Shown here one piece after another: positions 1 to 4,696 of a stretch of DNA of 7,209 nucleotides. Positions within the stretch are counted from its first letter, which is position 1. Every line of letters begins with the position of its first letter. The position numbers and the translations under genes are program-made. This stretch comes from an uncultured Leucothrix sp. (GTDB lineage Bacteria > Pseudomonadota > Gammaproteobacteria > Thiotrichales > Thiotrichaceae). Location: positions 1 through 7,209 of the forward strand of contig CALKXC010000299.1 of the NCBI GenBank assembly GCA_938004025.1. Direction: 5' to 3'. Under the pieces are notes generated by a model. That model worked only from the letters and a program-made list of their open reading frames with translations, was not told the origin of the DNA and ran no database searches.

Positions 1-145
1 TATTCCTGTGTTTGGGATTACTATTGCCACTTTGGTACTCGATGAACAATTGGAAAACTTCCACTTCATTGGCATCTTGCTAGTTGCAACAGGTTTGTTG
101 CTGGCGAACCTCACGGCAACCTCATTACAAAAAATCAAAAAATGA
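1..145 (+). CDS. EamA/DMT-family transporter, C-terminal fragment
   Basis: This is the last 47 codons of a gene that begins before the window, read from base 2 to the TGA at 143-145. The residues start IPVFGITIATLVLDEQLENF and continue into a hydrophobic helix (FIGILLVATGLLLANL) followed by a short basic tail (QKIKK). A conserved Pro-Val-Phe-Gly helix, an acidic 'L-x-x-E-Q-L' turn and a final glycine-containing helix form the usual end of the second EamA repeat in drug/metabolite transporters, which are inner-membrane proteins of about 10 helices. The substrate cannot be told from this fragment. The stop overlaps the start of the downstream nuclease gene (ATGA), so the two are probably co-transcribed and translationally coupled. 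The family call is fairly secure from the pattern, although only the tail is visible. Confidence 0.72.
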   Translation, partial: IPVFGITIATLVLDEQLENFHFIGILLVATGLLLANLTATSLQKIKK

Positions 146-675
146 AGAAGTTTCTAAATTACTCCCTGATGATTATTGCGTTATCTGCTTTCGCATTTGG
201 TTTATATTTTTTTAATGAGAGTGAACTATCAAGCAACACTGCAAGCTGCAATCTTGAAGGCAAAGTCATTAGAGTGGTTGATGGTGACAGCATCACCGTT
301 TTGGATAATCAAAAAGAACAACACAAAGTTCGTTTGGCTGGAATTGATGCTCCGGAGCGAAAACAACCCTATGGAAAAGTAGCTCGTCAATTTTTAGCCA
401 AGCATATATTTAAAAAACAGGTGTGCGTGGGTTGGTATAAACGAGATAAATATCAGCGGCTGGTCGGTGTTGTTCGTTTTGAAGGCGAAGATATGAATCT
501 CAAATTGGTGAAAGCGGGTTTGGCTTGGCATTACAAACAGTATCAAAATGAGCAATCAAAGTCGGATAGAATTCTGTATGCAAACGCTCACGAAAAAGCT
601 AAAGATTCAGAAGTCGGCTTGTGGGGACACTCAGGACCAGTCGCGCCTTGGTTGTGGCGACGGGGGGAACGTTAG
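142..675 (+). CDS. SNase-like (thermonuclease family) nuclease, secreted or membrane-anchored
   Basis: This 177-residue protein has an N-terminal hydrophobic segment (about residues 5-24, after Met-Lys-Lys) and a staphylococcal-nuclease OB-fold domain from about residue 39 to 163. The residues that bind calcium and cleave the phosphodiester in the family all appear present: D47 and D49 in VVDGDS, R64 in VRLAGIDAPE, D69, E72, and R106 in KYQRLVG. The C-terminal LWGHSGPVAPWLWRRGER matches the usual Trp-rich family ending. It should therefore be an active Ca-dependent DNA/RNA endonuclease facing the periplasm or outside. There is no clear signal-peptidase site, so an anchored form is equally likely. 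C36 and C95 could form a disulfide if exported. The ATG at 142 overlaps the upstream transporter stop and has no recognisable Shine-Dalgarno, which suggests coupled translation. The stop (673-675) overlaps the stop of the opposite-strand gene. Confidence 0.88.
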   Translation: MKKFLNYSLMIIALSAFAFGLYFFNESELSSNTASCNLEGKVIRVVDGDSITVLDNQKEQHKVRLAGIDAPERKQPYGKVARQFLAKHIFKKQVCVGWYKRDKYQRLVGVVRFEGEDMNLKLVKAGLAWHYKQYQNEQSKSDRILYANAHEKAKDSEVGLWGHSGPVAPWLWRRGER

Positions 676-944
676 CTACCAATAAATGACATCATCGGTA
701 GTGAAAAAATAAACACGATAATGAAAAGTAAAACTGGGATAACCCAACCACCAGATGTTGCTTCCGGACTATTCTCTGGAGGCGTTTCTCCGGGCTCTAG
801 ATAAAACTTTCGAACCGATAAAATCTCGCCAGCCGGAAGGCGCAGTTCACCGTACCAAAATTTCATTGTGACAAAACCAAAGGCAACATCAACGCTTTTA
901 GCCTTATAAATTTTGCCACTTTTGGTTTTTACCGTGTACTTCAC
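672..944 (-). CDS. Small hypothetical protein with a C-terminal membrane helix
   Basis: I do not recognise this 90-residue protein. Residues 1-50 are rich in short alternating hydrophobic/charged stretches (YTVKTKSGKIYKAKSV, FGFVTMKFWYGELRLPAGEI), which suggests a small beta-strand domain. A Pro/Glu/Ser-rich linker follows (about 51-65, EPGETPPENSPEATS), then one hydrophobic helix (about 67-87, WVIPVLLFIIVFIFSLPMM). With no signal peptide this resembles a tail-anchored or C-tail inner-membrane protein with a cytosolic N-terminal domain. The start is GTG at 944. AGAGG lies about 9 nt upstream and a GGAG abuts the start codon. In-frame stops lie just upstream, and the next ATG (residue 27) would cut the beta-rich part. 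The gene converges on the nuclease gene and its TAA shares 4 nt with that gene's TAG. The regular domain layout makes it more than a chance ORF. Confidence 0.62.
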   Translation of the reverse strand: MKYTVKTKSGKIYKAKSVDVAFGFVTMKFWYGELRLPAGEILSVRKFYLEPGETPPENSPEATSGGWVIPVLLFIIVFIFSLPMMSFIGS

Positions 945-1020
945 CTCCGCTGCCCTCTGTATTATTATTATGTATCATCATGAAAAATAGCATATTTTTT
1001 CCACATAAGCCAAACTAATA

Positions 1021-1070
1021 TGTTTAAAATAGCCTCAACTCGTTTAAATTTTACCCGACACGTTTTAAGC
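1021..1070. repeat. Three AT-rich boxes at 20-bp spacing
   Basis: TGTTTAAAAT (1021-1030), CGTTTAAATT (1041-1050) and CGTTTTAAGC (1061-1070) are similar 10-mers whose starts are exactly 20 bp apart, about two helical turns. A related GTTAAATTT occurs at 1112-1120 out of this register. They lie in the intergenic region between the small minus-strand gene and the ABC exporter gene. They could be binding boxes for a regulator or simply phased A/T tracts. No known motif is recognised. Confidence 0.3.
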
Positions 1071-1082
1071 AATTGAGATCAC

Positions 1083-1148
1083 TAATGGCTTGGCCGACTT
1101 ATAGGCAAATAGTTAAATTTAAGACTGCCATTAATGGCATTAGCCATT
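1083..1148. promoter_or_regulatory. Cluster of AATGGC/GCCATT inverted repeats, possible operator of the ABC exporter gene
   Basis: The hexamer AATGGC or its complement occurs four times: AATGGC at 1084-1089, GCCATT at 1127-1132, AATGGC at 1133-1138 and GCCATT at 1143-1148. The middle two form a perfect 12-bp palindrome, GCCATTAATGGC (1127-1138), and the last two form a second inverted repeat with a 4-nt centre. An 8-bp palindrome TTCGCGAA (1147-1154) follows. The block ends 26 nt before the exporter start codon, near where transcription would begin, so binding of a repressor there is plausible. No regulator gene lies in the window. Confidence 0.4.
1090..1118 (+). promoter_or_regulatory. Weak sigma70-like promoter candidate for the ABC exporter gene
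   Basis: TTGGCC (1090-1095, 4 of 6 matches to the -35 consensus) and TTAAAT (1113-1118, 4 of 6 to the -10) are separated by 17 bp. Transcription would start near 1125, inside the inverted-repeat cluster. The match is weak and the surrounding DNA is AT-rich, so other start sites are possible. Confidence 0.22.
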
Positions 1149-1174
1149 CGCGAACGAAAGTGTAAAAATACATC

Positions 1175-3007
1175 ATGCTTAAAAATTTCTTTTCCCAGTT
1201 TATCGACCCTATGGGTATCGATGACATCAGTCGACCGCCTAACAATACCGCCGCCTTTTTTAAATATTATTTAAAACCGATTCGCTGGTTTTTAGTGGCA
1301 CTCTTGTTTACTTCCGGCATAGCGACCATTTCCGAGCTAATGCTTTATGTCTATCTCGGCGATATCGTCGATTGGATGGGTACTGGCAACCCCGATACTT
1401 TTTTTGAGGACCACAAAACAGCGCTCATATGGATGCTGGTAGTCGCGGTGATAATCCGTCCTGTTTCGCTGTTAGCATCACGCGGCCTGATCATGTTTTC
1501 CTTAGTGGTGGGTTTGGGAAATAGAATTCGCTGGCATAACCATCGCTATGTTTTGCGCCAAAGCCTATCTTATTTTCAAAACGATTTTGCGGGCCGTATC
1601 TCGCAAAAAGTAATGCAAACCGGCCACTCTACTCGTGAAGCGGTGATGAGTGTGATTGATGGCGTCTGGCTGCTAATCGTTTACTTAATTGGTATCGCTT
1701 GGCTGTTTGTGGATATGGATTGGCGACTACTGTTGCCACTTTGTTTTTGGATTGTCGGCTATATATTGGTTATTGTCTTTCAAGTGCCTGCAGTACGTGG
1801 GCGCTCGGCTGCCCTATCAGAAGCCAACTCTCAATTGTTAGGGCAAGTGGTCGACGGCTACACCAACATCCAATCGGTAAAGCTATTCGCCACCACCAAC
1901 CAAGAAGATGCGTTTGCCGCAACGTTCATGCGCAAGCACACCTCAACTTTCCGGGATCTATTGGATTCAATCTTCAATATGACCATCACCCTAACAGTGC
2001 TCAATACCATTTTGGTTGTGGGAACGGCAGGCTTATCGATTTACCTTTGGCAAATTGGTCAGGTAAGCGTCGGTACTATTGCCATCGCCAATGCTTTGAT
2101 CATGCGAGTTAACCAAATGTCAGGCTGGATACTCCGTACTATCACGTCTTTGTTTGAACAGATTGGAACGGTTGAAAACGGCATCGATACCATCTCAAAG
2201 CCGAATGACATCTTAGATAAAGAAGATGCTGAAACACTCAAACTCACAGATGGCGTTATTGAGTTTGAAGACGTCAGCTTCCGCTACAGCGAAGACAATC
2301 ACGTCATCGAGCAATTCCAACTCAAAATGAAGCCAGGTGAAAAGATTGGCCTAGTAGGACGCTCTGGTGCCGGTAAATCTACCTTAGTGAATCTCTTATT
2401 ACGTTTTTATGATGTCGATTCCGGGCGCATCCTAATCGACGGCCAAGACATCTCCCAATGCTCACAGCAAAGCCTGCGAGCGCACATTGCGATGGTTACC
2501 CAAGACACATCACTACTGCATCGATCAGTAAGAGACAACATTCGTTATGGCAAACCTCAAGCCTCCGAAGAAGAAATCATCCGCGCCGCCAAACTTGCTG
2601 AAGTCGATCAATTCTTACCGCACTTAATCGATCCAAAAGGCAACCGAGGCTACGATGCACTAGTGGGAGAACGTGGCGTAAAACTTTCAGGCGGGCAAAG
2701 ACAGCGTATCGCCATCGCTAGAGTGATCTTAAAAGACGCGCCGATTTTAGTATTAGACGAAGCGACATCCGCCCTAGACTCCGAAGTCGAGCAAGCCATA
2801 CAAAGCCAGCTAGAACAGCTCATGACAAGCAAAACCGTCATCGCGATTGCTCACCGCTTATCAACAATCGCTGCCATGGATAGACTCATTGTGATGGATG
2901 AAGGCCGCATAATTGAACAAGGCACGCACGAGGAATTACTCACCCAAAACGGCCTCTATGCCAACCTTTGGGCACGCCAGTCAGGCGGCTTCTTAGCCAA
3001 AGGCTAA
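1175..3007 (+). CDS. ABC exporter half-transporter (MsbA/MdlB-like permease fused to ATPase)
   Basis: This 610-residue protein has a membrane domain (about 36-335) with roughly six helices, for example 38-60, 84-112, 163-180, 185-203, 270-292 and 298-318. It is followed by a nucleotide-binding domain (about 361-600). All ATPase motifs are intact: A-loop Y371, Walker A GRSGAGKST (395-403, K401), Q-loop Q443, VGERG X-loop just before signature LSGGQRQR (504-511), Walker B ILVLDE (524-529, catalytic E529), D-loop SALD (532-535) and H-loop H560. With both site types complete it could work as a homodimer in the inner membrane, exporting lipids, drugs or peptides; the substrate is not visible. The length is typical of the family. 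The ATG at 1175 has no good Shine-Dalgarno (only GAAAG about 14 nt upstream), so translation may be weak or start selection is uncertain; M13 is an in-frame alternative. It is preceded by an operator-like repeat cluster and stands alone. Confidence 0.92.
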   Translation: MLKNFFSQFIDPMGIDDISRPPNNTAAFFKYYLKPIRWFLVALLFTSGIATISELMLYVYLGDIVDWMGTGNPDTFFEDHKTALIWMLVVAVIIRPVSLLASRGLIMFSLVVGLGNRIRWHNHRYVLRQSLSYFQNDFAGRISQKVMQTGHSTREAVMSVIDGVWLLIVYLIGIAWLFVDMDWRLLLPLCFWIVGYILVIVFQVPAVRGRSAALSEANSQLLGQVVDGYTNIQSVKLFATTNQEDAFAATFMRKHTSTFRDLLDSIFNMTITLTVLNTILVVGTAGLSIYLWQIGQVSVGTIAIANALIMRVNQMSGWILRTITSLFEQIGTVENGIDTISKPNDILDKEDAETLKLTDGVIEFEDVSFRYSEDNHVIEQFQLKMKPGEKIGLVGRSGAGKSTLVNLLLRFYDVDSGRILIDGQDISQCSQQSLRAHIAMVTQDTSLLHRSVRDNIRYGKPQASEEEIIRAAKLAEVDQFLPHLIDPKGNRGYDALVGERGVKLSGGQRQRIAIARVILKDAPILVLDEATSALDSEVEQAIQSQLEQLMTSKTVIAIAHRLSTIAAMDRLIVMDEGRIIEQGTHEELLTQNGLYANLWARQSGGFLAKG

Positions 3008-3022
3008 TTCGAGATTACTGCT

Positions 3023-3120
3023 GTCAGAGTGGTGTGTTGCGTGAGCACGACTTCCCGAGCCCAGTTATTGGTTCACCAATAACTGGCGAGGAGGAGGTGA
3101 ATGCAATACACCGCTCTGAC
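3023..3120. repeat. 98-bp hyphenated palindrome with internal hairpin
   Basis: The outer arms GTCAGAGTGGTGTGTTGC (3023-3040) and GCAATACACCGCTCTGAC (3103-3120) are complementary at 16 of 18 positions, and the two exceptions would be G-U pairs in RNA. At the centre, CCAGTTATTGG (3061-3071) and CCAATAACTGG (3076-3086) form a perfect 11-bp stem with a TTCA loop. The intervening segments pair partly (CTTCC against GGAGG). The element fills nearly all the space between the convergent ABC exporter and GFA genes. No T-tract follows the inner stem on either strand, so it is not a standard intrinsic terminator. Candidate identities are a non-autonomous palindromic repeat (REP/MITE type) or a bidirectional terminator-like structure. 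No target-site duplication was seen. Confidence 0.75.
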
Positions 3121-3132
3121 ATAAACGAAGTA

Positions 3133-3549
3133 CTAGGCCTTAGGAATGTACTCTTCACAGTGCTGCGCCGCCACACCATCGTCATACCAAGACGCACGGT
3201 TCGGCCAAAAGATATTAGCCTGAGGACGAATCCCAGGATCTGAATCCAACGTTCCCGCCGGAATAATCATTGCATTACCTGCACCATTCAAATAAGGCAC
3301 AACCGAACCACAGTTCGTGCAAAAGCATTTTCCAAACGTTGGCGCACTGGCCAAGTTATAACGCTTAACTTGGTCCTCACCCGAAACGATTTTCACGTTA
3401 TCTGGTGCAGTAAAAATATTAGCAACGTGTGCACTTCCACTGGCTTTTTGACAACGTGAGCAGTGGCACATCATAAAGCCTTTCAACTCACCCGTGACCT
3501 CGTAGCTGACTTCGCCGCACAAGCAGCTTCCTGTAAGATTTTCAGACAT
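3133..3549 (-). CDS. GFA-family (glutathione-dependent formaldehyde-activating enzyme-like) zinc protein
   Basis: This 138-residue protein is a full-length single GFA domain. The zinc-binding cysteines of the family are visible: C9-x-C11 (GSCLCGEV), C28-x-C30-x2-C33 (MMCHCSRCQKASG), and C77-x2-C80 with C75 just before (KCFCTNCGS). The PEP-like ending with WYDD and the EEYIPKA tail also fit. The founding enzyme was proposed to add formaldehyde to glutathione, but most relatives have no proven reaction, so a cytosolic zinc protein linked to small-molecule or aldehyde detoxification is all that can be inferred. The start is secure: AGGAGG (complement of 3557-3562) lies 7 nt before the ATG. A probable promoter lies at 3575-3603, so the gene is likely transcribed alone. 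It converges on the ABC exporter gene across a 98-bp palindrome. Confidence 0.9.
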   Translation of the reverse strand: MSENLTGSCLCGEVSYEVTGELKGFMMCHCSRCQKASGSAHVANIFTAPDNVKIVSGEDQVKRYNLASAPTFGKCFCTNCGSVVPYLNGAGNAMIIPAGTLDSDPGIRPQANIFWPNRASWYDDGVAAQHCEEYIPKA

Positions 3550-3574
3550 AGACTATCCTCCTTTGTTTGCGGTA

Positions 3575-3603
3575 TTTATATCACAAACACCACCTATTGT
3601 GAG
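3575..3603 (-). promoter_or_regulatory. Probable promoter of the GFA gene with an embedded inverted repeat
   Basis: On the minus strand, CTCACA (complement of 3598-3603, 4 of 6 to -35) is followed after 17 bp by TATAAA (complement of 3575-3580, 5 of 6 to -10). Transcription would start near 3568, leaving about 19 nt of leader that contains the strong AGGAGG ribosome site. The inverted repeat TCACAA (3581-3586) / TTGTGA (3597-3602), with a 10-bp centre, spans the spacer and -35 box. Its placement would suit a repressor operator. It has the half-sites of a CRP site in the opposite order, so it is not a standard CRP box. Confidence 0.42.
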
Positions 3604-3642
3604 AGATAGCGAAAGATTACTGAAAAGTTTAGGGTTAACCAT

Positions 3643-3697
3643 GGCTGACCCCGTTTGCTTGATCCCTACTCCTCCAGAACAACAAAGGGGGTTAGTC
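3643..3697. repeat. Imperfect palindrome upstream of the MBL hydrolase gene
   Basis: GGCTGACCCCGTTTG (3643-3657) and CAAAGGGGGTTAGTC (3683-3697) are roughly complementary (about 12 of 15 positions when aligned without gaps), around a 25-nt loop. The left arm is preceded by GGGTTAACC (3632-3640 region). The GC-rich arms stand out against AT-rich flanks and resemble the small palindromic repeats found between bacterial genes. No second copy exists in the window. Confidence 0.4.
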
Positions 3698-3727
3698 AAT
3701 TATTCATAGAATGGGAGAGCCGCTCAA

Positions 3728-4696
3728 ATGCCACACTTTAAAAAAATATTCATCGCTACAGCGTTTTTATTATCGATGATTCATGGTGTAGTATCAGCGT
3801 TAGACCCTTCCGATGATCCACTTGCCAATTATGCCGCTGAGAAAGTTAGTGAAAACACTTGGGTTGTTCATGGTTCTCTGGAATTCCCAACACCTCAGAA
3901 CAAAGGCTTTATGAACAATCCTGCGTTCACGGTGACCGATAAAAGCGTTGTGGTGTTTGACCCTGCATCAAGCCTACAAGCGGGTGAAGGCCTGCTGAAG
4001 AAAATCAAAAAAATCACAGACAAGCCTATCACTCACGTCTTTATCTCTCATGTTCACGGCGATCACTGGTTAGGCAACCAAGCAATAAAGGCAACTTATC
4101 CTGATGCTAAGTTTTACGCACATCCACAGATGATTGAAGCAGCAAACGACGGTGAAGCTGACAACTGGGTTGCGCTAATGGAAAACCTAACGGAAGGCGC
4201 CACCAAGGGTACCGAAGCCATTGTGCCGGACATTGCTTTGAGTGATCGTCAGGAAATCAAAATTGACAATATTACTGTGCGAGCCTACCTCGATGATTGG
4301 GCGCACACTAAAAGCGATGCGATGTTTGTCATCCCTGAAGAAAAAGTTCTCGTCACCGGCGACAACGTGACTTATCGACGCATCGCGAGAATGTCGGATG
4401 GTAACTTTCAAGGCAATATCGCCTCCATTGAAAAAGCATTAGAAACCGAAGTAGAGATTGTAGTGCCAGGTCACGGCCCAACCGGTGGCAAGGAAATATT
4501 GGGAATCTTTAAAAGCTATCTGCAAACCATTTACGAAGCGTCTGAGCAGGCCGTTGAAGACGATAAAGAACCCTATGAAGTCAAAGCTGAGCTGCTTCCT
4601 AGCATGGATGCCTATCACAAATGGTCAGGCTTTGAAGGCGAGTTTGGCCGGCACATCAGCCAAGCAATGCTCGAAGCAGAAGATGCAAATTTTTAA
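3728..4696 (+). CDS. Exported metallo-beta-lactamase-fold hydrolase
   Basis: This 322-residue protein begins with a typical Sec signal peptide (basic MPHFKK, hydrophobic core 7-21, probable cleavage after VSA at residue 24), so it should act in the periplasm. The MBL metal-binding set is complete: H108, H110, D112 and H113 in SHVHGDH, H193 in WAHTKSD, D212 in VLVTGDN and H249 in VVPGHGP. It would therefore bind two metal ions, probably zinc, and hydrolyse a substrate. The N-terminal pattern (WVVHGS, then NNPAFTVTDKSVVVFDP, PITHVFISHVHGDHWLGN) most resembles the SoxH-like/quinoprotein-relay MBL hydrolases rather than clinical beta-lactamases. The true substrate is unknown, and no PQQ or sulfur-oxidation genes are nearby. 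GGGAGAG (3713-3719) sits 8 nt before the ATG. The TAA overlaps the stop of the convergent acyl-CoA synthetase gene by 4 nt. A beta-lactamase role is possible but unsupported. Confidence 0.87.
   Translation: MPHFKKIFIATAFLLSMIHGVVSALDPSDDPLANYAAEKVSENTWVVHGSLEFPTPQNKGFMNNPAFTVTDKSVVVFDPASSLQAGEGLLKKIKKITDKPITHVFISHVHGDHWLGNQAIKATYPDAKFYAHPQMIEAANDGEADNWVALMENLTEGATKGTEAIVPDIALSDRQEIKIDNITVRAYLDDWAHTKSDAMFVIPEEKVLVTGDNVTYRRIARMSDGNFQGNIASIEKALETEVEIVVPGHGPTGGKEILGIFKSYLQTIYEASEQAVEDDKEPYEVKAELLPSMDAYHKWSGFEGEFGRHISQAMLEAEDANF

Noticed and set aside
960..982. Short ATT/ATC triplet tract as a phase-variable microsatellite
   Set aside because: Only about three to four repeats upstream of the small minus-strand gene; too short to expect slippage-based switching.
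3061..3086. Rho-independent terminator for the ABC exporter or GFA gene
   Set aside because: The 11-bp stem is strong but no T-run follows on either strand, so a canonical intrinsic terminator is not supported.
3023..3120. Integron attC site
   Set aside because: The size and imperfect palindrome fit, but the conserved RYYYAAC and GTTRRRY core ends were not found at the borders and no integrase or cassette arrangement is present.
3101..3124. Seven-codon ORF (MQYTALT) directly after a strong purine-rich Shine-Dalgarno-like GAGGAGGAGGTG
   Set aside because: It lies wholly inside the right half of the 98-bp palindrome and is too short to assess; the purine run is better explained as part of the palindrome.
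2968..3243. 91-codon plus-strand ORF across the end of the ABC exporter gene and the start of the GFA gene region
   Set aside because: It overlaps the exporter's 3' end, the palindrome and the opposite-strand GFA gene; its residues show no domain-like pattern, so it is a shadow frame.
3641..3709. 22-codon ORF starting MADPVCLIPTPPEQQRG upstream of the MBL hydrolase gene
   Set aside because: No Shine-Dalgarno, overlaps an imperfect palindrome, and has no recognisable similarity or domain pattern.
3728..4696. A clinical-type metallo-beta-lactamase resistance gene
   Set aside because: The metal-binding motifs are shared by the whole MBL superfamily, and the N-terminal pattern resembles SoxH/quinoprotein-relay hydrolases; no resistance context is present.
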